Below, one piece after another: positions 7,123 through 15,583 of a DNA stretch of 64,000 nucleotides (the stretch's first letter is position 1; each line of letters opens with the position of its first letter). The position numbers and the translations under genes were made by a program. The DNA comes from JAENWD01 sp963796915. GTDB lineage: Bacteria > Acidobacteriota > Vicinamibacteria > Vicinamibacterales > JAENWD01. The DNA lies in the NCBI GenBank assembly GCA_963796915.1, contig CAWCNI010000007.1:1-64000 (forward strand), read 5' to 3'. The notes under the pieces were generated by a model, which was given only the letters and a program-made list of their open reading frames with translations, was not told the DNA's origin and did no database searches.

Positions 7123-10056
7123 TCAAGGACGCGCCTCCGGCGCAAAGGCGAGATGTCCCGGCAGTGTCACCACCACCTCTGTGCCGGCGCCGGGGCGACT
7201 CCAGACCTTGAATTGCCCGCCGATCCGATCGGTGCGTTCGCGCATGCCGGAAAGACCCCAGTGCCCGTCGCGGCCAGAACGCACCACGCGTTCATCCATG
7301 CCCACCCCGTCGTCGCGCACCAGAAGACGAAGCTGCCGCGCGGTGTACTCGATCTCGACTTCCACCAGCGCGGCGGACGCGTGCCTGAAGGCGTTGCCGA
7401 GCGCCTCCCTGCCGATTCGGTAGATCTCGTCGCGAATGACGGGATGCAGCGGGCGGGGACGGCCGTCGACGATGACGCGGAACTCGGTCTGATCCGGCAC
7501 CGCCATCTCCTGCGGCACCGCCCGGAACGCGTGCTCGAGATTGTCGCCCTCGGGAGATGACGCGCGAAGGCCGCGAACGGCGTTCCGGCCTTCCTCGATC
7601 ACATGGCTCATCAGCTGCAGGACGCGCGCGAGCGACGGCTTCGCCGGCGAGTCTGCCGGCAGGCGATCGGCGGCCACGTGCAACTGCATCGACGCGCTGA
7701 GGAATCCCTGGAGAAGCGTATCATGCAGCTCCTGCGCGATTCGTGTGCGCTCCGCCAGGCGCTCTTCGTAACGCAGACCGAGTTGTCGCGCCACCTGCAG
7801 CATCCGGTATCGATAAAGCGCGGCCGCAAGTCCGGCGACGCCGATCACCATGGCGACGCGAAACCACCAGGTCTGCCACCACCGCGGGTCGATCGCAAAC
7901 GACAACGTGGCCTCAGAGCCGTTCCATCGGCCTGCTGCGTTGCTGGCGACGACGCGAAACCGGTACGTCCCCGGACCAAGATTGGTGTAGACCGCTTCGC
8001 GCGCAGCGACCGGATCGCTCCAGTCACGGTCGAACCCGTCGAGGCGATAGCGATAGCGTGTCCGCTCGGGTGCGCGGAAGCTCAGGCCGGCATAGGTGAC
8101 TGTCAGACGCTGACGGCCGGCGGAGACGTGGGGGAACTCCTGCAGTTCGACGGGCTCGCCATCGGCCGTCAGCGCCTGCACGTCGACGCCGGCGGGGACG
8201 TCACCAGGCGCGAGGCGACGAGGATCGACAACGGACAGGCCCTGACTGGTCGACACCCAGATGCGTCCGGCGGTGTCCGCGATCAGCGAACGATCGCGCT
8301 TCACTCCTTCGCTGCTGCCGAGGCCGTCAGACGCGTCGAACGCGCGGACGTCCTCGTCGGTGACCTTCCCGGCGAGCAGCAGGTCGCGGGGCACGCGGGT
8401 GACGCGCGTCGGCGTCGAGATCCAGAGCCCGCCGACCTTGTCTTCAGCGATTCCGAGAATCGGCTGCCGGAGAAGCGCCGGCAGGTGCCCGAGCGGCGTC
8501 ACGCGGCGCGACGTCACGACACCCGGCCCCGCGCCGGTGCCGACCCACAGGACGCCGCGGGTGTCGGCGAAGAGGCACGTCACGGCGTCCGACGGCAGGC
8601 CGTCTGCTGCGTGATACGTGCGCCACTGCCCGTTGGTCAACGACGACAAGCCGGCAGGCGTGCCCAGCCAGAGCACGTCTCCAGTCTCGGCAATGGCAGT
8701 CACCGTATTCGACGCCAGGCCGCTGTCTGTCGCGTACGTGGTGAAGCGGCCGTCCTGCCAGCGGCTCACGCCGCCGGTGAGCGTGCCGGCCCAGACGGCG
8801 CCCGCACTGTCGGTGAACACCGTGTAGACGCTGTCCTGGGCGAGCCCGTTGACACCCCGGTATGTCTCCACGCGACCCGGGTCTGCGTCGACAGGCAGCC
8901 GCGTGAGCCCGTCCCTCTGGCGGCCGAGCCAGAGCTCCCGGCCTGCTGCCGCGATGGAGTAGACGACGTCGCTGTCGAGTGATGCGGCATGCACGGGTGT
9001 CGCCTGCCCATCCCGAAGCCGGAAGAGTCCACCGCGGACAGGGGCCACCCAGATGTCGCCGTCAAGGCCCGGGTGAATGGCGCCGGCGCTGCCCGGAGGC
9101 AGGCCCTCGCGCTCGGAGTAGTTGACGAAGGCCGCGTTCCGCAGCCGCTCGAGCCCGCGCTCGCCACCGACCCAGAGGTCGCCCTCGCGGTCCTCGAAGA
9201 TCGCGTTGAGCGTGCCACTCGTCGCAGCGGCGCCGCTCACGCCGCTGATGCGCCCATCTGGCTGCGCTATCAGCACGCCATGCGCGACCGACGCCACGTG
9301 CAGATTGCCGGCGCGGTCTGCAGCCATCGCGAGCGCCTGCAGGTGATCGGGCCACGCGATCGGGTGCCGCACCGCGGTGCCGTCCCACAGCACGACGCCG
9401 TTGTCGGTGCCGATCCACAGTTCGCGATCGCCGGCCGGCAGCAGACAATTGATCTTCTTGTCCGGAAGTCCTTCGGACACCGGCGTCACGCGGCCCTGCT
9501 CGACGACGAAGAGCCCGGCGTCGCGAGTGCCGAGCCAGATGCGGCCGTCACCGGTCTCGGCAATTGAGATCACCAGCGCATTCGGCAGCAGCCGCGGGCT
9601 GGCGATCTGCTCGACCGTTGCACCGCGGAAGCGCTGCGCGCCGTCAGCCAGCCGGTCGGCCAGGACGCTGCCGTCGCGCCCCGTCGCCATGGCCGTCACC
9701 ACGGCGTCGGAGCGTTCCACCACTGACAGCACTTCGTCGAACTGGCGTTCGCGGTACTTGAGAAGGCGGGAGCCGGCAAGACGGATCCACAGGGACCCAC
9801 CGCCGTCCACGACCAGGCCGAGCACGCGAGCCGCGGCCGGCTGCATCCCGGGCGGCAGCGTCATCTGGTGAAAATTGACGCCGTCGAATCGCACCAGGCC
9901 GGCATCCGTGCCGATCCACAGATATCCGTCCGGAGTCTGCGCGATGGCATTGACGGCGCCAGCCGGCAAGCCCTCCTCCTGTCCCCACCGATCGCGAGCG
10001 AATTGCGGCGATGAGGGCGGCTGCGCGCCGGCGCTGCCCGCCGCGAGCATCAGCAT
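7123..10056 (-). CDS. Two-component propeller sensor histidine kinase
   Basis: About 977 residues. After a short signal-like leader (MLMLAAGSAGA) come roughly a dozen propeller repeats of the form GYLWIGTDAGLVRFDG, GRIWLGTRDAGLFVV and LWVGGERGLERLR, spanning about residues 20-640. A Y_Y_Y domain follows (RYRYRLDGFDRDW), then one membrane helix at about 725-748 (WWFRVAMVIGVAGLAAALY). The HisKA_3 domain has its phospho-acceptor His in TRIAQELHDTLLQ (about H778), and the HATPase has EALGNAFRHA, DDGVGM and GHWGLSGMRER. The longer frame upstream overlaps the preceding gene and has no leader, so I start at the ATG at 10056 (10050 is an alternative). Known family members sense polysaccharide fragments in the periplasm. 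Its likely partner is the response regulator just downstream. Confidence 0.88.
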   Translation of the reverse strand: MLMLAAGSAGAQPPSSPQFARDRWGQEEGLPAGAVNAIAQTPDGYLWIGTDAGLVRFDGVNFHQMTLPPGMQPAAARVLGLVVDGGGSLWIRLAGSRLLKYRERQFDEVLSVVERSDAVVTAMATGRDGSVLADRLADGAQRFRGATVEQIASPRLLPNALVISIAETGDGRIWLGTRDAGLFVVEQGRVTPVSEGLPDKKINCLLPAGDRELWIGTDNGVVLWDGTAVRHPIAWPDHLQALAMAADRAGNLHVASVAHGVLIAQPDGRISGVSGAAATSGTLNAIFEDREGDLWVGGERGLERLRNAAFVNYSEREGLPPGSAGAIHPGLDGDIWVAPVRGGLFRLRDGQATPVHAASLDSDVVYSIAAAGRELWLGRQRDGLTRLPVDADPGRVETYRGVNGLAQDSVYTVFTDSAGAVWAGTLTGGVSRWQDGRFTTYATDSGLASNTVTAIAETGDVLWLGTPAGLSSLTNGQWRTYHAADGLPSDAVTCLFADTRGVLWVGTGAGPGVVTSRRVTPLGHLPALLRQPILGIAEDKVGGLWISTPTRVTRVPRDLLLAGKVTDEDVRAFDASDGLGSSEGVKRDRSLIADTAGRIWVSTSQGLSVVDPRRLAPGDVPAGVDVQALTADGEPVELQEFPHVSAGRQRLTVTYAGLSFRAPERTRYRYRLDGFDRDWSDPVAAREAVYTNLGPGTYRFRVVASNAAGRWNGSEATLSFAIDPRWWQTWWFRVAMVIGVAGLAAALYRYRMLQVARQLGLRYEERLAERTRIAQELHDTLLQGFLSASMQLHVAADRLPADSPAKPSLARVLQLMSHVIEEGRNAVRGLRASSPEGDNLEHAFRAVPQEMAVPDQTEFRVIVDGRPRPLHPVIRDEIYRIGREALGNAFRHASAALVEVEIEYTARQLRLLVRDDGVGMDERVVRSGRDGHWGLSGMRERTDRIGGQFKVWSRPGAGTEVVVTLPGHLAFAPEARP

Positions 10057-10087
10057 CAGGACGATGCCGCTTCTCGCACCCGGGCGG

Positions 10088-11143
10088 TTACGGGAGGTAG
10101 TCGAACTTCTCAACGACGACCTCGGATCCCGCTTGGAGCGTCGTTCGACCGAACCGGTAGACGTACAGGTTGAGGCGCACGGTTTCGGCGCCAGGCTCCG
10201 GCACACCCGACGTGAAGACGTGCGTCGAGGCGACAGGACCGTCGGGCCCGCCACGCATCGCCGTAAAGGCCGCGCGCCCGTGCTCCCAACGCAGCGCGAA
10301 CGCGACTCGGCCGGCGGGCGCCGTGAAGCGCGCGACGTTGGCCGGCACGTAATACGGCTGCAGCACGAATTGCGCGTTCTCGCTCCCCGGTTCGCCCCAG
10401 CGCGACACTTCGATGTCCATCTCGCGATGGTTCTGGTCGGACCCGAGCTCGTCCCAGGTGAACATCCCGAGCACCGCGGCCGGATCGAGCTGCGAGATGT
10501 CCTGCACGACGAAGCGATACGTGCCGTAGCCGAGGCTTCGCCGCATCATGATCTCGGCCGATGCCCACCCGTCTCCCTTTGGCGAGATTCGCAGGTGCAG
10601 GCTGCCGGCATCGTCTGTCCACGCGTTGTCGGGGCTGTAGTAGGCGGGACCGCCGCCACGGTCGCTCGGGATCTGTCGAACGGTCCAGTCGTAGCCGCTG
10701 AATTGCAGCGTCCTGGCCGGAGGCGCCGCCGCGGGTCTGCCTGGTGTGACCGACACTGCCGCCACGCCGCCGCCCTGGGGCGGCAGCGCGTCCATCCGGG
10801 CCATTGGCTGATAGCCGGGATCGACCAGCAGCGCCGCGTAGTCGGTTCCGAGATGCGTCGTGGCGCTCCACGTGGCGTCAGGATGGATCTCGGTGAACGG
10901 AGCGCTCGCCAGCGGTTGCACCCACCACTGCCCGCTCTTCGCGTAGAGCACAATCCGTTGTCCCGCCCGTACGCCGCTGATCCTGCCCGTGATCGGCTCA
11001 CCCGTGGCAGTGCCGCCCTCGGAGGCCGTCGGGATGGTCACGAACTCGATCGCCGCAGGCTTGTCCGATCCGCGACAGGACGCCAGGACGGTCCCGAGCC
11101 CGCCGAGCACGACGCCGACAATGCCTCCGCGGATGGCGTTCAT
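10088..11143 (-). CDS. GH16-like concanavalin-fold lipoprotein
   Basis: 351 residues. The N-terminus carries a lipobox (VLASC, Cys about residue 23), predicting a lipoprotein. Residues ~50-140 look like an accessory domain (ISGVRAGQRIVLYAKSGQWW). The C-terminal part is a GH16-type jelly roll: SGYDWTVRQ, AYYSPDNAWTDDAGSLHLRI, YGTYRFVVQDI, then HREMDIEVSRWGEP, which fits the family's catalytic E-x-D-x-E pattern. GH16 enzymes cleave beta-glucans, agars and related glycans; close relatives without activity also exist. It is the first gene of an operon with the propeller sensor kinase and the response regulator, suggesting a glycan-sensing unit. Upstream is a divergent DAHP synthase gene. Confidence 0.7.
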   Translation of the reverse strand: MNAIRGGIVGVVLGGLGTVLASCRGSDKPAAIEFVTIPTASEGGTATGEPITGRISGVRAGQRIVLYAKSGQWWVQPLASAPFTEIHPDATWSATTHLGTDYAALLVDPGYQPMARMDALPPQGGGVAAVSVTPGRPAAAPPARTLQFSGYDWTVRQIPSDRGGGPAYYSPDNAWTDDAGSLHLRISPKGDGWASAEIMMRRSLGYGTYRFVVQDISQLDPAAVLGMFTWDELGSDQNHREMDIEVSRWGEPGSENAQFVLQPYYVPANVARFTAPAGRVAFALRWEHGRAAFTAMRGGPDGPVASTHVFTSGVPEPGAETVRLNLYVYRFGRTTLQAGSEVVVEKFDYLP

Positions 11144-11259
11144 ATGGGGAAGACGTCATCCTACCGTAGGCATGTCACGGGCACGAAGCGGGCGCTTCGA
11201 GTGGTCGGACAGCCTGGACCTCACCCCCTCCTCGCGTTCAAGGTAATCTTGAGCCGGAC
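11144..11259. promoter_or_regulatory. Divergent intergenic region
   Basis: 116 bases between the GH16-like gene (minus strand) and the DAHP synthase gene (plus strand). Promoters for both must lie here, but I see no clear -35/-10 pair, operator palindrome or leader-peptide attenuator. A short AAGGTAATCTTGAG precedes the plus-strand ATG and holds only a weak Shine-Dalgarno match. Confidence 0.35.
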
Positions 11260-12327
11260 ATGTTCAAGCAGACCGACGACCTGCGGATTACCCAGGTCCG
11301 CCCCCTCATTCCGCCGGCGATCCTGCTCGAGGAGATCCCGCTCAGCGAGGAGGCCTCCAACGTCGTCGCGGGCGCGCGCGACGCCATTGCCGCCGTCGTC
11401 GAGCGCCGCGACCCTCGCCTGGTCGTCGTCGTCGGTCCGTGCTCCATTCACGACCCGCGGGCGGCGCTGGACTACGCGGAAGGGCTCCTGCCGCTGCAAC
11501 AGCGCTACGCGGGTCAGCTGATCGTGGTGATGCGCACGTACTTCGAGAAGCCACGGACGTCGGTCGGGTGGAAAGGGCTGATCAACGACCCCGACCTCGA
11601 CGAGAGCTTCCACATCAACAAAGGATTGCGCCTCGCGCGGCGGCTCCTGCTCGACGTCAACAACCTCGGCATCCCGACGGCGTCAGAGTTTCTCGATACC
11701 CAGATTCCGCAGCACATCGCCGACCTGACGTCATGGGTCGCGATCGGCGCCCGCACGACGGAGAGCCAGGTACACCGGGAGCTGGCCTCCGGCCTGTCGA
11801 TGCCGGTGGGCTTCAAGAACGGCACCGACGGCAGCACGCAGACGGCGGTGGACGCCGTGCTCTCAGCGCGCTCGCCGCATCTGTTCCCGTCGGTCACCAA
11901 GCAGGGCGTCTCGGCGATCTTCGAGACCACGGGCAACGCGACGTGCCACGTGATCCTGCGCGGCGGCTCGCGCACAGGTCCGAACTACGAAGCCGACAAG
12001 GTCGCGGAGGTCTGCGCGCAGCTCGCAGCACGAGGACTCCGCGAGTCGGTCATGATCGACTGCTCGCACGGCAACAGCCAGAAGGACTACCGGCGGCAGG
12101 CGATAGTGGCGACGTCGATTGGCGAGCAGGTGGCCGCCGGCTCGTGGCGGATTCTCGGCGCCATGCTCGAGAGCCATCTGGTCGAAGGCCGGCAGGACTA
12201 CGCACCGGGCCACCCCGCGGTTTTCGGGCAGAGCATCACCGATGCCTGCATCTCGCTGGCGCAGACAGAGCCAATCCTCGAGGCCCTGGCGGCGGCGCAG
12301 CAGTCGCGTGGCGCGGTCCCTGCCTGA
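11260..12327 (+). CDS. aroF: 3-deoxy-7-phosphoheptulonate (DAHP) synthase, class I AroF/G/H type
   Basis: 355 residues, the normal length for the enterobacterial-type enzyme. It condenses phosphoenolpyruvate with erythrose-4-phosphate, the first step of the shikimate pathway in the cytoplasm. Visible family motifs are RLVVVVGPCSIHDPRAALDYA, RTYFEKPRTSVGWKGLINDP, FHINKGLRLARRLL, PTASEFLDTQIPQ, WVAIGARTTESQVHRELASG, PVGFKNGTDG, CHVILRGGSRTGPNY, MIDCSHGNSQKDY and MLESHLVEGRQ. The metal-binding Cys (GPCSIHD), His (CSHGNS) and Glu (MLESHL) are all present. It stands alone with no shikimate genes around it. Which feedback type (Phe, Tyr or Trp) it is cannot be told, so the symbol only marks the family. 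Confidence 0.95.
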   Translation: MFKQTDDLRITQVRPLIPPAILLEEIPLSEEASNVVAGARDAIAAVVERRDPRLVVVVGPCSIHDPRAALDYAEGLLPLQQRYAGQLIVVMRTYFEKPRTSVGWKGLINDPDLDESFHINKGLRLARRLLLDVNNLGIPTASEFLDTQIPQHIADLTSWVAIGARTTESQVHRELASGLSMPVGFKNGTDGSTQTAVDAVLSARSPHLFPSVTKQGVSAIFETTGNATCHVILRGGSRTGPNYEADKVAEVCAQLAARGLRESVMIDCSHGNSQKDYRRQAIVATSIGEQVAAGSWRILGAMLESHLVEGRQDYAPGHPAVFGQSITDACISLAQTEPILEALAAAQQSRGAVPA

Positions 12328-12360
12328 TCGCGGTCGCGCAGTTGTGATAGCGTGCCGCTC

Positions 12361-13210
12361 ATGACTGAGCGCACGCTGTCTCGTCGCACCTTCCTTGCGC
12401 TGGCCGGCGCGCTGCCCCTGGCCACGCGCCTTCGCGCCGCGGCAGCCCCGGTGCCGGTGGGCCTGGAGCTGTATACCGTCCGCGACGCGCTGACCAAGGA
12501 TCTGATTGGCACCGTTCGCGCCGTCGCGGGAATGGGCTACCAGGTCGTGGAGTTCTACTCGCCGTACTACCAGTGGACGCCGCAGGGCGCCGCGGACGTG
12601 CGCAAGGCGCTCGACGACCTCGGCATCGCGTGCCACTCCACGCACAACGACAACTCGGCGCTGAAGCCCGAGGGCCTGCAGAAAGCCATCGACCTGAACA
12701 AGGCGATTGGCAGCCGCTACATCATCATGGCCAGCCCCGGCCAGGTCACCGGCGCCGACGGCTGGAAGGCGATCGCGGATCGCCTGAACGCCGCGGCCGA
12801 AACGCTGCGCCCCCTCGGCATGGCGTGCGGGTACCACAATCACGGCCTCGAGTGGCATGCGGTCGACGGCCAGCGGCCGATGGACATCCTCGCGGCGAAC
12901 ACGTCGAAGGACGTCGTCCTGCAGTTCGACATCGGCACGGCGGTCGAGGCGGGCGTCGACCCTGTCGCCTGGATCAACGCGAACCCGGGGCGCATCAAGA
13001 GCATGCACTGCAAGGACTGGGCGCCAGGCGAGGTCGGGTACGGCGCGCTGTTTGGCGAGGGCGTGGCGCCGTGGTCGAAGATTTTCCCGGCCGCAGAATC
13101 TACGGGCGGGATCGAGTACCTACCTGATCGAGCAGGAACGCGGGCCCGAGGAAGAACAGCTCCTGCGAGCCGAGAAGTGCCTGGCGAACTGGAAGAAGAT
13201 GCGGAGCTGA
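12361..13210 (+). CDS. Secreted sugar-phosphate isomerase/epimerase-like TIM barrel, frameshifted near its C-terminus
   Basis: A twin-arginine-like leader (TLSRRTFLALAGALPL) is followed by a xylose-isomerase-like TIM barrel: VGLELYTVRDALTKDLIGTV, MGYQVVEFYSPYY, CHSTHNDNSAL, RYIIMASPG, ACGYHNHGLEW, LQFDIGTAVEAG, RIKSMHCKDW. After GGIEY the frame breaks at 13119-13120. Removing one C from GAGTACCTACC restores Y-Y-L-I-E-Q-E-R-G and the usual ending (EEQLLRAEKCLANWKKMRS, stop at 13210), giving 282 residues. As deposited, the frame instead runs on to 13236 with an unrelated tail. The ATG at 12361 is preferred to a GTG nine bases earlier. It ends 9 bases from the convergent DUF4390 gene. Confidence 0.85.
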
Positions 13211-13219
13211 GGCGGGGCC

Positions 13220-13751
13220 TTACGGGACGAACGTGAACTTCGCCTGGCTGGTGACGGAGTTGGCCCACCCGAACGGGAACGTCTGCTGCGGCCGCTTGCG
13301 GGCGCTCACCCTGACGTAATAGTCCCGATTCCGCTCGAGCTCCAGCGTCTCGCACACCGGCAGCCGCGTCAGCGTCGTCAGCCACTGCTTCACGACAGCT
13401 TCATCCTCGGTGACGGCGGCGTCGTCTGTGCGGCCGTCGATCGTGCGCGACAGGCTGTGACGACGGGTGAGGTTGTCGGTACTGGTCGCTGACGTTCACG
13501 ACGACAGCCGCGACGGTGCGATCCACCCAGCCGGCGACCACCATCCGAAGCTGCACGTCGTAGGTGAACGTCACGCGCAGCCCGCTGGCGATCGTGTCCT
13601 TGACCTCGTCGGTGTACGCGTCGCTCATCTCGACCGAGACGAGCACCTGGGGGTCGTGGACCAGCGGGACGATCCTGAGATTCTCAGCCGCCATCAGAGT
13701 GACTGCCGTCACCAGGGCGAGCACCGCTGCCAGCGAGAGGCGCGTTCTCAT
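13220..13751 (-). CDS. DUF4390 family envelope protein, frameshifted
   Basis: The ATG at 13751 overlaps the stop of the upstream barrel gene (ATGA). The N-terminus is a signal peptide (MRTRLSLAAVLALVTAVTLMAA). Then come IVPLVHDPQVLVSVEMSDAY, SGLRVTFTYDVQLRM and VDRTVAAVVVNVSDQY, after which the frame breaks at about 13478. Removing one C from CAGTACCGAC restores D-Q-Y-D-N-L-T-R-R-H-S-L-S-R, then a DUF4390-type ending (TEDEAVVKQWLTTLTRLPVC; RNRDYYVRVSA; SQAKFTFVP) with stop at 13220, giving 176 residues. Without the correction the frame runs into nonsense and ends at 13401. DUF4390 proteins have no proven function. The gene shares an operon with a beta-barrel protein and a serine-hydrolase homologue, which suggests an envelope role. 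Confidence 0.82.
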
Positions 13752-14350
13752 CGCTTGTGCGTCCTGTGCCCTGGCACGAACGTGAAGCCCATGGTGGCGC
13801 GCCAATAGGAGAGTTTCTGCGCGCCCAGACTGACGCCGGTCGTCTCGCCCCCGAGGCTGTGGAAGTAGCGGAGATCCCAGTTGAGCCCGAAGTTGGGTGT
13901 CAGGAACCCTGTCACGCCACCCCCGACGTCAAATGCGCCGACAGACTTGTTCGTCGTCAGTAGCCCGAGGACGTCGTCGCTCTGCACGTGCATGACTCCT
14001 GCCCCGCCGACCACATAGGGACGAAGCGTGTATTGCGTCCAGCGCCGCGGCATCGAAATCACGACGTTCCCCATGAACGTCGTCACGCCGCTGTCCACGA
14101 CCAGCTTCTGATGGCTGGCCTGGAAAAACCCGGGCCCATACGAGAGCTCGCCCTCGACCCCGAAGATGCCGCCCAGCAGCGTCGCGGCGCCGCCGAACGC
14201 CACGTTGGGCTTTCCAGCGGCGTGCTCCAGATCGACGAACGTCGTGCCGCCCGCGAACGTGACACCGAGAAACGGCTTGAGCTGCCATTCAGCCAGGGCC
14301 GCCGTCGGGAGAAACAGGACCAGGACGCACGCGAGCAGGCCGGCCCGCAT
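13748..14350 (-). CDS. Outer-membrane beta-barrel protein (OmpA/OmpW-like, ~200 residues)
   Basis: 200 residues with a clear signal peptide (LLACVLVLFLPTAALA) and an alternating, aromatic-rich strand pattern: EWQLKPFLGVTFAGGTTFVD, EGELSYGPGFFQ, RWTQYTLRPYVVGGAGVMHV, NFGLNWDLRYFHSLGG, and a last strand KLSYWRATMGFTFVPG. Eight strands would fit the length. This is typical of the generic bacterial surface-barrel families, whose ligand is usually unknown. The start ATG at 14350 lies directly against the TAG of the upstream gene, and its stop overlaps the DUF4390 start, so the three genes are one operon. Confidence 0.78.
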   Translation of the reverse strand: MRAGLLACVLVLFLPTAALAEWQLKPFLGVTFAGGTTFVDLEHAAGKPNVAFGGAATLLGGIFGVEGELSYGPGFFQASHQKLVVDSGVTTFMGNVVISMPRRWTQYTLRPYVVGGAGVMHVQSDDVLGLLTTNKSVGAFDVGGGVTGFLTPNFGLNWDLRYFHSLGGETTGVSLGAQKLSYWRATMGFTFVPGHRTHKR

Positions 14351-15409
14351 CTACGGAATCAACAGGCCCAGAAACACACGCGCGAACGGCGACGTCGTCA
14401 CGTCGCCGGCGGTCAAGTCATACGGCTTCACCAGGCCGTCGCCGTTGGCCAGCAACACCAGCGTCAAGCGCCGCAGCGGCAGCATGATCACGAGCGACGA
14501 CGACGCGTTCTCGCTCATACCGAACTGCCAGACAACCGGCTCACCATTGTAGGACTGAACGAACCAGCCAAGGCCGTGCGGCAGAGGCAGGCCGGTCGCG
14601 CCGAGCGGCGCCTGCCACGCGGCGGCGAGCGTCTCCGGCAGCAGGATGAAGCCGCCCTTCAGCGCGACGTCGAATTTGGCGTAGTCCCGCGCTGTCGAGA
14701 TCAGCCCGTTGGTCGGCGTCAACGTGCTGTCGGGATGGACCGTGCGGGTCACGCCGCCATCGGCAGTCGTCTGGTACGAGCCCGTGAGCCGGCTCAGCAC
14801 TCCCAGGTAGCGCGCTGCCGTTTCAGGCGTGGGAACGCCTTCCGCGGGCGGCACCAGCGTCACGACGTCCAGGCCAGGGACCGAATCGATCATCGCCAGC
14901 CGATCGAGCAGGTTCGACAGCGTCTCGCGGAACGAATCGCCGGTGCAGGATCGGATGGCGGACTTCAGGGGATCGAATCGTTCGGGGCGGTACGCGTAGA
15001 TCAGCTGACCCGGCACGCCAGACGTGTGGGACAGCACCTGCCGAATTGTCGCGTTGCCGTCCGGGACATCCTGTTCGAACTTCGAGACAGGGTCCTCGAG
15101 CGAGAGCTTGCCTTCCTCGACGCAGCGGAGCGTCATCGCGGCCGTGAAGACCTGCGTCAGCCCGTCGAAGTGGAATGGCGTGTCGGAGGCCATCGCCGTC
15201 GACTGCTCGACGTGGCTCTGACCGTAAGCGCCTTCCCACAGGATGTCTGTGTCGCCGATGATGGCGGCGGCCAGGCCGGGCATGTGACTTTGAATCCGAA
15301 GCGCGTCGAGGTACGCCGAGAACCGGGCGTAAAGCTGATCGGTCGGCGGCGGTGCCGCCTGCGGCAGCTGGAGCAACGCGACGGCTAGGAGTAGTGTCAC
15401 CAGGCGCAT
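14351..15409 (-). CDS. Beta-lactamase-fold serine hydrolase homologue lacking SxxK (probable pseudoenzyme)
   Basis: 352 residues from the ATG at 15409 (signal peptide MRLVTLLLAVALLQLPQA); the frame runs on upstream, but without a signal sequence. The fold of PF00144 (class C beta-lactamase/PBP-like) is clear: PGLAAAIIGDTDILWEGAYG, VFTAAMTLRCVEEGKLSLEDPVSKF, IRQVLSHTSGVPGQL, TPTNGLISTARDYAKFDVALKGG and LPHGLGWFVQSYNGEPVVWQFG. Where the nucleophile motif should be (about residues 83-86; normally SxxK in ..ASVTKVFTAA..) it reads FDGLTQVFTAA, so both the Ser and the Lys are replaced. It may be a non-catalytic binding protein. It is the first gene of the envelope operon with the barrel protein and DUF4390. 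Confidence 0.82.
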   Translation of the reverse strand: MRLVTLLLAVALLQLPQAAPPPTDQLYARFSAYLDALRIQSHMPGLAAAIIGDTDILWEGAYGQSHVEQSTAMASDTPFHFDGLTQVFTAAMTLRCVEEGKLSLEDPVSKFEQDVPDGNATIRQVLSHTSGVPGQLIYAYRPERFDPLKSAIRSCTGDSFRETLSNLLDRLAMIDSVPGLDVVTLVPPAEGVPTPETAARYLGVLSRLTGSYQTTADGGVTRTVHPDSTLTPTNGLISTARDYAKFDVALKGGFILLPETLAAAWQAPLGATGLPLPHGLGWFVQSYNGEPVVWQFGMSENASSSLVIMLPLRRLTLVLLANGDGLVKPYDLTAGDVTTSPFARVFLGLLIP

Positions 15410-15583
15410 GGCTGAGGATGAGGTGGAACGGCCTTCATCATAGCGGAAGTCACTCTGCGGCGGGAGGATTCCGCACGCCCCCCGGGTCCGGGGGTTGCTG
15501 GCGGAAATCCCGAACATCCCGTATCGTCAGCCGCGCGGCGTCCGGCAGGGACGCCCACGACCTTCACGCCGGAGAGACCGACT

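Noticed and set aside
7603..11521. Long plus-strand frames (7603-8982, 9875-11521) over the sensor kinase and the GH16-like gene
   Set aside because: Arg/Pro-rich composition with no domain; the minus-strand frames have clear propeller, kinase and GH16 motifs.
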